A stretch of DNA of 64,000 bases from Alphaproteobacteria bacterium (GTDB lineage Bacteria > Pseudomonadota > Alphaproteobacteria > Micropepsales > Micropepsaceae). Numbering within the stretch: the first letter of the stretch is position 1; each line of letters opens with the position of its first letter. The translations under genes and the position numbers were made by a program. Where the stretch lies: contig JADZAI010000034.1 in the NCBI GenBank assembly GCA_020852655.1, positions 1 through 64,000 of the forward strand, given 5' to 3'. The notes under the pieces were generated by a model. The model saw only the letters and a list, made by a program, of their open reading frames with translations, was not told the DNA's origin and did not search any database. Shown one piece after another: positions 32,650 to 42,294 of this stretch.

Positions 32650-33825
32650 ATGACCATCAAACTGCGCAACGGCATCTTTCTCGCGCCCTTTCATCCGCTC
32701 GACGAAGACCCGACGCTCTGCATCCATCGCGACCTGGAGCTGATCGAGCATCTCGACCGGCTCGGCTACGAGGAGGCCTGGGTGGGCGAGCATCACTCGG
32801 CCGGCTTCGAGATCATCGCCTCGCCGGAAGTGTTCATCGCCGCCGCGGCGGAGCGGACCAGGACCATCAAGCTGGGCACCGGCGTCGTCTCGCTGCCCTA
32901 TCACAATCCGCTCACCGCGGCGAACCGCATCCTCCAGCTCGACCACCAGACGCGCGGCCGCGTGATGTTCGGCGTCGGCCCGGGCCTGCTGCCCTCCGAC
33001 GCCTTCCAGCTCGGCATCGACCCCTCGGTGCAGCGCGACCGCATGGTCGAGGGCCTGGAGGTGATCCTCGAACTCTTCGCCGGCAAGCGCGTCACGAAGA
33101 AGACGGACTGGTTCAACCTCGAGAACGCAATCTGCCAGCTCAAGCCCTATACCTGGCCGCATCCCGAGATCGCCGTTGCCTCATCGGTCACGCCCTCGGG
33201 CGGCAAGCTCGCCGGCCGCCACGGCTTCGGCATGCTCTGCGTCGCCGCGACCCAGGCCGGCGGCTATGACGCGCTCGGCATCAACTGGCAGATCGCCAAC
33301 GAGGTCGCCGCCGAGCACGGCCGCACGATGGACGCCGAGAAGCTGCGCCTCGTCGGCCCGGTCCACATCGCCGAGACCCGGGAAGAGGCGATGAACAATG
33401 TGAAGTTCGGCTACCACAAATGGGCGCAGTATTTCGCCAATCTCTCGCCGCTGAACGTGAATCAGGACCCGAACGAGGACCCGCTGGAGCGCGGCATCCG
33501 CGAGGGCACGATGGTGGTGGGCACGCCGGACGATGCGATCGCCCAGATCCGCCGCCTCCAGGCCAAGCAGGGCGAGTTCGGCGCCTTCCTCCAGCTCGCG
33601 CATAACTGGGCGAACTGGGAGAATACGAAGAAGTCCTACGAGCTCTGGCAGCGCCATGTCACGCCGGTGATCAACGACGTGAACGCCAACCGCATCGAGA
33701 GCTACGAGCACACCAAGGCGCATGCCGGCGAGCTGATGGGCGCGGCGGGTGCCGCCGTCATGAAGACTCTCGCCAAGCACGCCGAAGAGCAGGCCGCGAA
33801 GGGCAAGAAGGACGCCGCGGAGTAA
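32650..33825 (+). CDS. Luciferase-like (LLM-class) flavin-dependent monooxygenase
   Basis: 391 residues. A TIM-barrel with typical stretches: LEHLDRLGYEEAWVGEHHSAG (about 37-56), AAAAERTRTIKLGTGVVSLPYHNPLTAANRIL, RVMFGVGPGLLPSDAF and VGTPDDAIAQIRRL. The family uses reduced FMN or F420 and O2 on alkanesulfonates, acids or aldehydes. The lysine/alanine tail after about residue 365 (KTLAKHAEEQAAKGKKDAAE) is extra. A TauD-type dioxygenase lies 11 kb away but not in the same operon. No flavin reductase is adjacent. Confidence 0.9.
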   Translation: MTIKLRNGIFLAPFHPLDEDPTLCIHRDLELIEHLDRLGYEEAWVGEHHSAGFEIIASPEVFIAAAAERTRTIKLGTGVVSLPYHNPLTAANRILQLDHQTRGRVMFGVGPGLLPSDAFQLGIDPSVQRDRMVEGLEVILELFAGKRVTKKTDWFNLENAICQLKPYTWPHPEIAVASSVTPSGGKLAGRHGFGMLCVAATQAGGYDALGINWQIANEVAAEHGRTMDAEKLRLVGPVHIAETREEAMNNVKFGYHKWAQYFANLSPLNVNQDPNEDPLERGIREGTMVVGTPDDAIAQIRRLQAKQGEFGAFLQLAHNWANWENTKKSYELWQRHVTPVINDVNANRIESYEHTKAHAGELMGAAGAAVMKTLAKHAEEQAAKGKKDAAE

Positions 33826-33842
33826 TCGCGCCGGGCGCGGCG

Positions 33843-34838
33843 TCAGCCCGCCGCGCCCTCGAAATTCAGGATGCCGGCGGCACCGTCCTCGCAGCCGAAG
33901 GCAAGGCGGTTGCCGTCCGGCCGCCAGGTCAGCGCGCTGACCGGCGTCGCGGCAGGCGCCCGGACGCAGGCGGCCTTGTCGTCCTCGAAGCGGGTGAGCC
34001 AGACCGAGCCGTCGGCATGGCCCGAGGCAATGAGGTCGCGGTTGGGGTGCGGCGCGACGACGGTGCAGATCGAGCCCTGCGGGCCGATCTCGCGCGCGCT
34101 CTTGCCCATCGGGCCCTTGCCGTCGAACGGCCAGCAGATGACGGCCTCCGAGCCGGCGGTCGCCAGCCATTTGCCCTTGGAGAACCACGCCATCGACTTG
34201 GTCTTCGCCGGATAGCCGGCCATCCGCATGTGCTGCTTGTCGGACAGACGCCAGCCATGCAGCGCATTCTCCTGCATCGCCGTCATCACGAAGTCGCCGC
34301 CCGGGTGCCACCAGACGCCGACATGCGAGCCCTTCCAGTCGAGCAGCGTCGCGGTCTCCGACGCCAGCCACCAAAGGCTCACACCATTATAGTGGGCGCA
34401 GGCGATGCGCTTGCCCTTGGGGTCGAAGGCGAGCCCGGTGACCGAGGTCCTGTGCGAGAGCGGCTCGGCCGGCGCCGCCCCGGGCTTGGCGATGATGAAG
34501 ATGTCGCGCCCCGCGGCGCAGACGAGCGCGCCTGAGGCGGGACTGACCGCGACATGCTCGATGAACTTGCCGCGCAGCTTCAGCAGCTCCGTAACGCTGC
34601 CGTCCCGCCCGATGCGGACCAGGCGCCCGTCGTCGCCGCCCGAGACGAAGCCGTCGCCATAGACCGCGAGGCAGAGCGCCGCGCCGTCATGGGCGGCCGC
34701 GACGGTCTCGCCGCCGTCGTCCGCCACCAGCTTCACCGTGCCGTCGCCGAGCGCGAAGGCGGCGACGCCGGGGGCATAGGCGAGCCCCGTCACATAGGCG
34801 TCGTTGGCAAGGAAACGTGCAGGAGCGGCCTGACTCAT
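33843..34838 (-). CDS. WD40-repeat beta-propeller protein
   Basis: 331 residues, no signal peptide. Repeated GLAFDPKGKRIACAHYNGVSLWWLA, HVGVWWHPGGDFVMTAMQENALHGW, SMAWFSKGKWLATAGSEAVICWPF and SALTWRPDGNRLAFGCEDG blocks give about seven blades, forming a closed propeller. Cytoplasmic scaffold, probably binding a partner protein. Last gene of an operon after a 137-residue membrane-anchored protein (gap 9 bases) and a COG0523 GTPase; the three may form one metal-handling unit (inference). Confidence 0.85.
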   Translation of the reverse strand: MSQAAPARFLANDAYVTGLAYAPGVAAFALGDGTVKLVADDGGETVAAAHDGAALCLAVYGDGFVSGGDDGRLVRIGRDGSVTELLKLRGKFIEHVAVSPASGALVCAAGRDIFIIAKPGAAPAEPLSHRTSVTGLAFDPKGKRIACAHYNGVSLWWLASETATLLDWKGSHVGVWWHPGGDFVMTAMQENALHGWRLSDKQHMRMAGYPAKTKSMAWFSKGKWLATAGSEAVICWPFDGKGPMGKSAREIGPQGSICTVVAPHPNRDLIASGHADGSVWLTRFEDDKAACVRAPAATPVSALTWRPDGNRLAFGCEDGAAGILNFEGAAG

Positions 34839-34847
34839 GGAGTGCCT

Positions 34848-35261
34848 TTAGGCTGTGACGCCGAGCGTCTTCTTGGCGGCGTCGACGAAGATATTGTGCG
34901 CCTTGGTGACCAGCGGTCCCCACTGGTTGCCGCGGCTGGCGATGCCGATCTCGACGGTCGAACCGCCGCCCGGCGCCGGCGTCGCCTGGATCGGATAGAA
35001 GAAGCCGAAGCTCGACAGCGTCGCCTTGTCGGTGAGGACGACGCGGCTGGCGCTCTTCGCTTCGAGTGTCGCCGGGAGGCCGCTGACCCCGTTGGCGACG
35101 GCGGCGAGCACGGCATCGGGTGTCTGCGGCGCGGTGAAGCTGATGACGCGCTTGGGCATTTCGGTCAGGTAGCGGTCGCCCTTGGCCTGCTTCGCGCGCC
35201 ACATGAAGAGCAGCCCATAGATGAGGCCGATCACGCCGCCGATGATTGCGCCCTGCAACAT
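34848..35261 (-). CDS. Single-span membrane protein, unknown function
   Basis: 137 residues. A membrane helix at about 3-21 (QGAIIGGVIGLIYGLLFMW) is followed by a basic segment and a soluble alpha/beta domain (VISFTAPQTPDAVLAAV... VEIGIASRGNQWGPLVTKAHNIFV), which may lie in the cytoplasm or periplasm. The domain resembles small stress-protein folds but I cannot assign it. It sits between the GTPase (gap 25 bases) and WD40 genes. Confidence 0.7.
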   Translation of the reverse strand: MLQGAIIGGVIGLIYGLLFMWRAKQAKGDRYLTEMPKRVISFTAPQTPDAVLAAVANGVSGLPATLEAKSASRVVLTDKATLSSFGFFYPIQATPAPGGGSTVEIGIASRGNQWGPLVTKAHNIFVDAAKKTLGVTA

Positions 35262-35286
35262 GGCCCACTCCCCTCCGGTCCGGCCC

Positions 35287-36261
35287 TCAGGCCGCGATGC
35301 AGCTCTCGAAGCCCCTCTTGAGCTCGTCCCTGTCGAGATTGCGGCCGATGAAGACCATCCGGCTGCGGCGCGGCTCGTCCGCCTTCCAGGGGCTCGTGAG
35401 GTCGCCGTCCATCAGCATGTGGACGCCCTGGAAGACGAAGCGCTTGGTCTCGCCCTTGATGTCGAAGATACCCTTGGAACGCAGAATGTCCTGCCCCTTG
35501 GTGGTCAGCGTGGTGCGCAGCCAGTGGGTCAGCGCCTCGCCGTTCATCGGCTTGGTCGTGTCGAACGAGATCGACTCGACATCCTCCTCGTGATGGCCGT
35601 GGCTGTGGCTGCCTTCCAGGAAGTGCGGTTCGATCTCCAGGATGCGGTCGAGGTCGAAGGCGCCCACGTCGAGGATCGCATCGAGGGCGACGCCGCTCTT
35701 GGTGGTGCGGTGGATTTCAGCCAGCGGATTGATCTTGCGGATCGCCGCCTCGGTCTCGGCGAGCGCTGCGCCGTCGACGAGGTCGGTCTTGTTGAGCAGG
35801 ATGACGTCGGCGAAGGCGATCTGCTCGCGCGCCTCCTTGGCGTCCTTCAGGCTGCCGGCAATGTGCTTGGCGTCGACCACGGTGACGATGGCGTCGAGCT
35901 TGGTCTTGGCGCGCACGTCATCGTCGACGAAGAAGGTCTGCGCGACCGGCGAGGGGTCGGCAAGGCCGGTCGTCTCGATCAGGATCGCGTCGAACCTGCC
36001 CTTGCGCTTCATCAGGTTCGCCAGGATGCGGATGAGGTCGCCGCGCACGGTGCAGCAGATGCAGCCATTGTTCATCTCGAAGACCTCCTCGTCAGCGTCG
36101 ACGACCAGGTCGTTGTCGATGCCGATCTCGCCGAACTCGTTGACGATGACGGCGTATTTCTTGCCGTGCTGCTCGGTGAGGATGCGGTTGAGCAGCGTGG
36201 TCTTGCCCGCCCCCAGATAGCCGGTGAGCACGGTGACGGGAATGGCGGCGGCTTCGGTCAT
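35287..36261 (-). CDS. COG0523 (CobW/YjiA-type) GTPase, metallochaperone
   Basis: 324 residues. Walker [10 protein letters not shown] at 14-22, the family CxCC motif NGCICC at 66-70, NKTD at 157-160 for guanine, and a histidine-rich loop HSHGHHEED at 219-227 that probably binds zinc or cobalt. The C-terminal CobW_C domain (about 235-320) contains [12 protein letters not shown]. Such proteins insert metals into target enzymes under metal limitation. First gene of a three-gene operon with a membrane protein and a WD40 propeller. No cobalamin genes nearby, so zinc use is more likely than cobaltochelatase (inference). Confidence 0.9.
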   Translation of the reverse strand: MTEAAAIPVTVLTGYLGAGKTTLLNRILTEQHGKKYAVIVNEFGEIGIDNDLVVDADEEVFEMNNGCICCTVRGDLIRILANLMKRKGRFDAILIETTGLADPSPVAQTFFVDDDVRAKTKLDAIVTVVDAKHIAGSLKDAKEAREQIAFADVILLNKTDLVDGAALAETEAAIRKINPLAEIHRTTKSGVALDAILDVGAFDLDRILEIEPHFLEGSHSHGHHEEDVESISFDTTKPMNGEALTHWLRTTLTTKGQDILRSKGIFDIKGETKRFVFQGVHMLMDGDLTSPWKADEPRRSRMVFIGRNLDRDELKRGFESCIAA

Positions 36262-36564
36262 GGCAATGTCCTGAATTCGGCGCCTGACTTATGTGTCCCG
36301 GCGCGGCCCGGCAAGCGTCCCCGCGGGTATTGTCGGCCATCGCCTTGATTTTCCCCGCCGTTTCGCCTACATGCCGCCCGTGCCGGAACATCCGGCCATG
36401 CTCTCCCGCGCGCCAGCGTGAAGGCCGCCCTCATAAACGGGCGCCGGCGGCGGGACGGTTCCAAACCCTGATTTTCCGGACTCCCAATTTACGCGGGGCG
36501 TTCTCAACCCCCCGCCGCCCCTGTGCGCCGACGCGCGCGCAGGCCCGGCCATGAAAGTATCTTT
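36262..36564. other. Intergenic region between the divergent GTPase and helicase genes
   Basis: 303 bases. It must hold the promoters of both genes. A GC-rich stretch and several short hairpins (for example CCGGCGCGGCCCGG near 36299) are visible. A short frame at 36371-36421 is too small and lacks context. I see no Zur box or riboswitch that I can defend. Confidence 0.5.
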
Positions 36565-38022
36565 GTGACCAGCTTTACCGACCTCGCGCTCGCCGAGCCG
36601 CTCCTCAACGCGCTCGCCCGCGAAGGCTACACCGCGCCGACCCCGATCCAGGCGCAGGCCATCCCGCACATCCTCGCCGGCAAGGACCTCCTCGGCATTG
36701 CCCAGACCGGCACCGGCAAGACCGCCGCCTTCGCCCTGCCGATGCTCCAACGCCTCGCCGCGCATACCTCGCACAGGAAGCCGCAGACCTGCCGCGCGCT
36801 GATCCTCTCGCCGACCCGCGAGCTCGCGACCCAGATCGCCGAGAGCTTCCGCACCTACGGCGCGAACTACAATTTCAACGTCCTCACCATCTTCGGCGGC
36901 GTCGGCCACATGCCGCAGATGAAGGCGCTGCGGGCCGGCGTCGACATCCTCGTCGCGACGCCCGGCCGCCTGCTCGACCATATGCGCGAGGGCAACATCA
37001 AGTTCGACCACACGGAAATCTTCGTCCTCGACGAAGCCGACCAGATGCTCGACATGGGCTTCATCCACGACATCCGCAAAGTCGTCGCCCGGCTGCCGAC
37101 CAAACGCCAGAGCCTCTTCTTCTCGGCCACCATGCCGGGCGAGATCGGCAAGCTGGCGGGCGAATTGCTGAAGGACCCGGTCAAGGTCTCGGTCACCCCC
37201 GTCGCGACCACCGTCGAGCTCATCCGCCAGTCGGTCGTGCTCGTGAACCCGGCCGAGAAGAACGCCGCGCTGATCGAGGCCCTGCGCGCCCCCGACATGG
37301 TGCGCGGCCTCGTCTTCACCCGCACCAAGCATGGCGCCGACAAGGTCGTGCGCGTGCTGGAGCGCGACGGCATCAAGGCCGCCGCGATCCACGGCAACAA
37401 GTCGCAGAACCAGCGCGAGCGCGCCCTTGCCGCCTTCAAGGCCGGCGAGATCAACGTCCTCGTCGCGACCGACATCGCCGCCCGCGGCATCGACATCGAC
37501 GCCGTCAGCCACGTCTTCAACTATCACCTGCCGAACGTGCCGGAATCCTATGTCCACCGCATCGGCCGCACCGCGCGCGCCGGTGCCTCGGGTATCGCGA
37601 TCTCGCTGGTCGACAACGAAGAACGCCCGCTGCTGCGCGACATCGAGAAGCTCATCCGCATCAAGATCGACAGCGTCGATCGCCGCGGCCAGTTGATCGC
37701 CAATTCGGCGAACATGGCCGCACCGGAATCGACCGACCTCAAGCCGCACGAACTCCGCCGCCAGCAGGGCAAGCCGAACGGCCACCGCCAGCACGCGTCG
37801 AAGCCCGCCGGCCACCAGGGCCACAAGGCGCATGGCAAGCCCGGCCAGCCCAAGCCGCACCGCAAGGGCGACCGCCCCAACGATCAGCGCAGCGGCGGCC
37901 ACAAGCCGCAGGGCAACGCCCCGCGCTCGCTCATGCCCACCCAGCCGCATCGCCCCGCTCAGCACCCGAACGGCAATCTCGGCGGCATGCCCATGATGCG
38001 CCCGGTCAAGCTGCCGGAATAA
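36565..38022 (+). CDS. rhlE: DEAD-box RNA helicase (RhlE-like)
   Basis: 485 residues from the GTG at 36565; another GTG at 36523 is possible. Q-motif [30 protein letters not shown], motif [12 protein letters not shown], Ia [28 protein letters not shown], IVa-VI ending [10 protein letters not shown], so both RecA domains are complete. From about residue 400 the tail is low-complexity, rich in H, K, G, P, Q and N ([26 protein letters not shown]), as in other RhlE proteins, and should bind RNA non-specifically. Role in ribosome assembly, RNA decay or cold adaptation. Directly followed by a palindromic repeat. Confidence 0.93.
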   Translation: MTSFTDLALAEPLLNALAREGYTAPTPIQAQAIPHILAGKDLLGIAQTGTGKTAAFALPMLQRLAAHTSHRKPQTCRALILSPTRELATQIAESFRTYGANYNFNVLTIFGGVGHMPQMKALRAGVDILVATPGRLLDHMREGNIKFDHTEIFVLDEADQMLDMGFIHDIRKVVARLPTKRQSLFFSATMPGEIGKLAGELLKDPVKVSVTPVATTVELIRQSVVLVNPAEKNAALIEALRAPDMVRGLVFTRTKHGADKVVRVLERDGIKAAAIHGNKSQNQRERALAAFKAGEINVLVATDIAARGIDIDAVSHVFNYHLPNVPESYVHRIGRTARAGASGIAISLVDNEERPLLRDIEKLIRIKIDSVDRRGQLIANSANMAAPESTDLKPHELRRQQGKPNGHRQHASKPAGHQGHKAHGKPGQPKPHRKGDRPNDQRSGGHKPQGNAPRSLMPTQPHRPAQHPNGNLGGMPMMRPVKLPE

Positions 38023-38031
38023 GCCCGCCTA

Positions 38032-38173
38032 ATGATCTTCCCCCGTTTACGGGGGAAGTACCGGCGAAGCCGGGGAAGGGGGCGTGACGTAGAGCGCTGC
38101 CTTCTGCAACGACAGCGCTCTACGTGGAGGTCACCCTCTCGCGTGCCGCTTCGCGACAACGGAGGAAGATCAT
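38032..38173. repeat. Palindromic intergenic repeat, copy 1
   Basis: ATGATCTTCC at the left end pairs with GGAAGATCAT at the right. The core has ATCTTCCCCCGTTTACGGGGGAAG and GGAAGGGGGCGTG. Inside is a 13-bp perfect stem, 38087-38099 with 38113-38125 (ACGTAGAGCGCTG). It occupies most of the gap between the converging helicase and sulfotransferase genes, 9 bases after one stop and immediately before the other, so it may act as a bidirectional terminator. A second copy with the same core is at 40580. Confidence 0.8.
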
Positions 38174-39403
38174 TCAGCTCACCCCGAACCGCGCGCGATA
38201 CCCCGACAACCGCGCCCGGATTTCCTCCGGCGCCAGCCCGAATTCCTCCGGCGTATAGCGGTGCGCCCCGTGCTGCGTCTTCAGCGCCGCGAGCTGCGTC
38301 ACCGCCGCCTCACGCGCGCCATCGCCCCAGCCGATATCGAACCGCCGGCAGATCTTCTCCGCCATCGCCACCGGATCGGCCACCAGTTCGGGGAACGACA
38401 CGTCCAGCACGTCGGCTTGCCGGTGCGCATCGCGCGCCGCCATCGCGCGCTCGAACCAGCGCTGGGTCATGTCGAGCTGATAGCGCCCGACATCCGCCGC
38501 ATCGACTGCATCGCTATAGGTCGAGCGGAACACCGCGAACAGGCTGGCGCCTGAGGTCACCGTCTCCACCACGTCGCGATGCAGATGCATCACGCAGGCA
38601 TCCGGAAACACCGTGAGCAACCGCTCCAGCTCGGCCGTATGCGCCGGCGCCTTCAGCACGAAGCGCCGCCCGTCCGGCATCTCCAGCAGCTTCAATATGT
38701 CGCGATAGCGCCGATAGCTGCCCGTCATGTCCTGGCCCAGCAACCAGTTCGCATAGGAGGGGCAGCGCAGCGTCGAGGTGAAGCCCCAGTTGCGCATGTC
38801 CGTGCCCATGGCGAGCACGCATTCCTCCGCGAGCCGCCCGCCCGACGGGTGCACCGCCTGCATCGTCGGGTTCAGCGTGTGTAGCCTGTGATGCGCGCCT
38901 TCGCCCGCGTCCAGCAGGGCCTCGCGTTCGGCTCCCGTCAGCCCGGCAAATCGTCCGGGAACGGACAATTCAGCCGGATACAGCGCGCGCAAGGCCGGCA
39001 GCGCGCCGAGCAGGCGCTGCATCAGCGTGGTCCCGGTCCGCCATCCGCCGATGATGAAGATCGGTCGCTCGACCTTGCGCTGAGCCACCTCAGGCTTCGA
39101 CGCCAGCGCCCGCGCCAGTGCAAACCGCGACTGCACCCGCCCGATAGCTGCCGCCGCCATGTTGCGGATGCCGAGCGCGTTCAGCCGCCCTTCCTCGCGC
39201 GCCGCGTTCACATAGACGCCAAACCCCTCGCGCCAGTCGCCATCGTCGTCCGACGCATCGCGCGCCTTCGCCAGCGCGGCGGCCGCCAGAGGTTCGACCT
39301 CCAGCCGGTACTTCTCAGGGTTCGCAGCGCGATCCGCCTCTGCACTCTCATAGATCGCCCGTGCCTCCGCCGAACGGGCCGGCGCCTGCCACAAACCGCT
39401 CAT
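38174..39403 (-). CDS. Sulfotransferase family protein
   Basis: 409 residues. The PAPS 5'-phosphosulfate loop is PIFIIGGWRTGTTLMQRLL (about 114-132) and a 3'-phosphate motif is near VMHLHRDVVETVTSGASLFA. N-terminal ~100 residues are helical and carry no recognised domain. This family (Sulfotransfer_3) in bacteria is often linked to lipid or sugar sulfation, but many members are uncharacterised. The window's sulfur operon lacks an APS kinase, so the PAPS donor would have to come from another locus. Overlaps the DUF1214 gene by 4 bases. Confidence 0.85.
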   Translation of the reverse strand: MSGLWQAPARSAEARAIYESAEADRAANPEKYRLEVEPLAAAALAKARDASDDDGDWREGFGVYVNAAREEGRLNALGIRNMAAAAIGRVQSRFALARALASKPEVAQRKVERPIFIIGGWRTGTTLMQRLLGALPALRALYPAELSVPGRFAGLTGAEREALLDAGEGAHHRLHTLNPTMQAVHPSGGRLAEECVLAMGTDMRNWGFTSTLRCPSYANWLLGQDMTGSYRRYRDILKLLEMPDGRRFVLKAPAHTAELERLLTVFPDACVMHLHRDVVETVTSGASLFAVFRSTYSDAVDAADVGRYQLDMTQRWFERAMAARDAHRQADVLDVSFPELVADPVAMAEKICRRFDIGWGDGAREAAVTQLAALKTQHGAHRYTPEEFGLAPEEIRARLSGYRARFGVS

Positions 39404-40473
39404 GCCTTGAGATCGCTCAGACGCACCACGCGCGCCACCGGCAGTTCGGGCGTCTCGGACGGTTGCAGCCAGCGTATGACGAACAGTCCGAAGGGCCGTC
39501 CCTCGGTGTCCAGCCAGTTCGGCACGCCCGGGTTCTCGCCAGCCAGCACGATGCGGAACCGTCCCTCGGCGTCCGTCGCCATGCGCGGCCGCGTCAACGA
39601 CACCGGCCGGTTGCGATAGTCGAGCGAGTTCAGGAAGCGGCTATAGAGCAGCACCGTGAAGTGCCGCGCCGGCACCAGCCGGCCTTCGATGACCAGCGCC
39701 TCGCCTTCCTTCAGCTCCCACGCGCCGCGCTGATAGTGAATGCCCGGCTCGGTATAGACTGCGCCGCCTTTCATCTCCGACCATTCGCGCACCTCGTTGC
39801 GCACTTCGGTGTCGCGCGCGCTGCCCGTCCGCGCCATGACCTTCGACGCCGTGTCCATCGTCACCGCCAGATTGGCGAGCCGCCGCCCGAAGCGGGTCGG
39901 CTCGATCAGCGGCGGCGCCGCCACCGCATCAAGCCGCACAATCGAACACGAGCCATCCATCAGCGCCGGGTCGTCATAGAACTGGCGCACCCACACCATG
40001 TTGGCGCCCTCGGGGATCGCGACCCACGGCCCGCCCGCCTCGGCTTCCGGCCCGCCCAGCGTCAGCGAGAAGCGCCCCTCCGCGTCCAGCTTCAGATCGT
40101 CCGACGTCACCCGCGCCACCGTGTCGGCCTTGAGGCCCGACCCGGCATAGACATTCACCGACGCGAACACCGCATGCTTCGCCGTGCCCGTGATGCGATA
40201 GCGCCCGCCTTTGGCAATCTCGGCCACCCAGTAGAGGAAGTCCGGATTGTCCATGTAGAATTTCTGCCGCCACAGATTGAACGGCACCAGTTCCGGCTTC
40301 GCGTCGTCGGCCTCCAGCCGCCCCAACTGGTTCGACAGCGCACGCGCCAGCGCCCGTATCCCGTCGGCGCGCTCGATCTCGCTCAGCTCCGCCTCGGCGA
40401 TCCGCCGCCCCGCTTCGCCGAGGCTCGTCACCAGCGCCTGCCACGCCTCGACCGGATCTCCACTGCCCGCCAT
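39400..40473 (-). CDS. DUF1214 domain protein
   Basis: 357 residues, no signal peptide. The C-terminal half has WELKEGEALVIEGRLVPARHFTVLLYSRFLNSLDYRNRPVSL and RPFGLFVIRWLQP, characteristic of DUF1214 (all-beta). The first 100 residues are helical, with ALARALSNQLGRLEADD. Family function is unknown, though it is often found near lipid or steroid genes. It is translationally coupled to the sulfotransferase downstream, so the pair may act on the same lipid-like substrate (inference). Confidence 0.82.
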   Translation of the reverse strand: MAGSGDPVEAWQALVTSLGEAGRRIAEAELSEIERADGIRALARALSNQLGRLEADDAKPELVPFNLWRQKFYMDNPDFLYWVAEIAKGGRYRITGTAKHAVFASVNVYAGSGLKADTVARVTSDDLKLDAEGRFSLTLGGPEAEAGGPWVAIPEGANMVWVRQFYDDPALMDGSCSIVRLDAVAAPPLIEPTRFGRRLANLAVTMDTASKVMARTGSARDTEVRNEVREWSEMKGGAVYTEPGIHYQRGAWELKEGEALVIEGRLVPARHFTVLLYSRFLNSLDYRNRPVSLTRPRMATDAEGRFRIVLAGENPGVPNWLDTEGRPFGLFVIRWLQPSETPELPVARVVRLSDLKA

Positions 40474-40579
40474 GCCCGTCCCTGCTGCTTTGCCTGTTGC
40501 GCGAAAGGTAATGAATCACCCCTACGCCACAACCCTTTTGCCCTTCCCCTACGTCGTCCTCAAAAGACGCGCGCGCCTC

Positions 40580-40773
40580 TGATCTTCCCCCGTTCACGGG
40601 GGAAGTACCCGCGAAGCGGGGGAAGGGGGCGTGTGAGCCACCGAATGTTCAACAGCGATCACAGAGCACCGCCGAGACAAAGCTTTCTCCCCACCACCGG
40701 CACTCCACGCGCCGCCCCCTCCACCGCTTCGCGGTCCCCATCCCGTGGCGCTTCACGTCACAGGGGAAGATCA
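40580..40773. repeat. Palindromic intergenic repeat, copy 2
   Basis: TGATCTTCCCC (40580-40590) pairs with GGGGAAGATCA (40763-40773), 11 of 11. The left core, GATCTTCCCCCGTTCACGGG and on through AAGGGGGCGTG, matches copy 1 at 38032 almost base for base, and CGCGAAGCGGGGGAAGGGGG here pairs with CCCCCTCCACCGCTTCGCGG. The interior differs from copy 1. It lies upstream of the serine hydrolase gene, and its right end overlaps a fragment of coding sequence. Confidence 0.78.
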
Positions 40774-40859
40774 AAGGCGGGGCCGAGGAATGGATGGCCT
40801 TCTTCAACGACAACGAAAGCCGGCTGCTTTCCATCATGGCGCAAGTGAAGCCGGCCTGA
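40742..40859 (+). pseudogene. Orphan C-terminal coding fragment beside the repeat
   Basis: A reading frame ending TGA at 40857-40859 reads IPWRFTSQGKIKGG, then AEEWMAFFNDNESRLLSI and MAQVKPA. Third codon positions are strongly G/C as in genuine genes here, but no start and no upstream body are present: the frame becomes arginine-rich where the palindromic repeat begins. It looks like the 3' end of a gene cut by the repeat, or a very short gene starting at the ATG at 40790-40800. The family is not recognised. From 40860 to 41151 I see nothing else. Confidence 0.4.
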
Positions 40860-41151
40860 CGCCTGCGCCCCTTGAACTTCCGGAAAACAGTCCTATTAAG
40901 GATCGGGAAACCCGATCGGGACGAAGGAGAGACGAGAGGCACGGGGCAAAAAGCGACAAACGAATACCCGGCACGTCGCACCCGCGCCGAAATCTGCTAT
41001 CCAGCCGCATGACGGTCCCACCGATGCCGCCCGTGACGCCGCGCCGATGAACGAAACCCCGTTTTCCCGCCTGAAGCGATCCCAAGGGCGGAAATCCGCC
41101 TTCCCGCGCCGGTATTCGAATGCCGCGCAGTCTGTGGATAACTTTCCGTAC

Positions 41152-42294
41152 ATGGGAAAAAGTGGAAAACGAATATTCGCCGCGGCCCTGACCGCCTTTG
41201 TCTGGCTGGTTCCCGCCAGGGCCGACTCCTTCACCGACATCGTCCAGCCGGCGGTCGACGGCATGTATGCCGCCGGTGTCGCCCCGGGCATGGTGGTCGC
41301 CATCGTCCGCGGCGAGGAAACCTATCTCCGGGGCTTCGGCGAGACCGCACCGGGCAACGGCGTCGTCCCCGACGCCCACTCCCTCGTCCGCATCGCCTCG
41401 CTGTCGAAGCTCTTCACCTCCGACGTCCTCGCCGCCATGGTCGCCGACCGCCGCGTCGCACTGGACGACACGCTCCAGTCCCATGCCCCCTCCGGCCGCA
41501 TCGTGCCGTTCGGCAAGGGCGCTGCGCCGATCAGGCTGCTGAACCTCGCGACCCACACCTCCGGCCTGCCGCGCGAGGCGCCGGAACCGCGCTGGGACTG
41601 GCTGGAGAAGGTGAAGCTGAAGCCCGCCGGCGTCGCCGCCAGCTACTCCAATATCGGCTTCGACCTTCTCGCCGACGCCCTCGGCCAGGCCAGCGGCATG
41701 CCCTACCCCAGGCTCCTCGCGCACTACACCACCGGCCCGCTCGGCATGCAGGACACGACGCCGGCCCCGACGCCGGAACAATGCCGCCGCATGATCACCG
41801 GCGGCATTCCGGAGAAGCCCTGCGAGGATCAGACCGTCATGGCCGGCAATGGCGGCCTCTATTCCACCGCCGCCGACATGGCGATCTGGATGCGCTACCA
41901 GATGGACGACCAGGACCGCGCCGGCGCCGAACGCCGCCTCATCGCCCACGAAATCTACGTCAACCGAAACGATCTCACCGAAGCCGAAGGCCTCGACCAT
42001 GCCGGCCATGCCGAAGGCATCGGTCTCGCCTGGATCCTGCTGCGGCCCGAGGACGGCAGCCAACCTCTGCTGGAGAAGACCGGCAATATCGGCGGCTTCA
42101 TGAGCTACATCGCGCTCATCCCCGACAAACAGGTCGGCATCTTCGTCTCGCTGGCGCGCTCGACCGATCCGCGCCTCGCGATGCACGCGGCGATCAAGGG
42201 CGTCAACGCGCTCGCCCGCGACCTCGCTTCCGACGACCTCTACACCGCTGCGCTGCCGACGCGCAGCTCCGTCGATACCGGCCCGGCGCAATGA
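41152..42294 (+). CDS. Secreted serine hydrolase, beta-lactamase/PBP4* family
   Basis: 380 residues from the ATG at 41152, which gives a clean signal peptide (MGKSGKRIFAAALTAFVWLV, cut after PARA); a longer frame to 41047 lacks one. The active-site SxxK is S83-L-S-K86, the YxN motif is YSNIG (about 164-168), and LATHTSGLPREAP is the typical following loop. Class C beta-lactamase fold in the periplasm; members include D-aminopeptidases, esterases and PBP-like enzymes, so a beta-lactam function should not be assumed. It overlaps the Nudix gene by ATGA. Confidence 0.88.
   Translation: MGKSGKRIFAAALTAFVWLVPARADSFTDIVQPAVDGMYAAGVAPGMVVAIVRGEETYLRGFGETAPGNGVVPDAHSLVRIASLSKLFTSDVLAAMVADRRVALDDTLQSHAPSGRIVPFGKGAAPIRLLNLATHTSGLPREAPEPRWDWLEKVKLKPAGVAASYSNIGFDLLADALGQASGMPYPRLLAHYTTGPLGMQDTTPAPTPEQCRRMITGGIPEKPCEDQTVMAGNGGLYSTAADMAIWMRYQMDDQDRAGAERRLIAHEIYVNRNDLTEAEGLDHAGHAEGIGLAWILLRPEDGSQPLLEKTGNIGGFMSYIALIPDKQVGIFVSLARSTDPRLAMHAAIKGVNALARDLASDDLYTAALPTRSSVDTGPAQ

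Noticed and set aside
40511..40582. 23-codon frame starting MNHPYATTLLPFP
   Set aside because: The ribosome binding site is too close to the ATG and the frame runs into the palindromic repeat; no support for expression.
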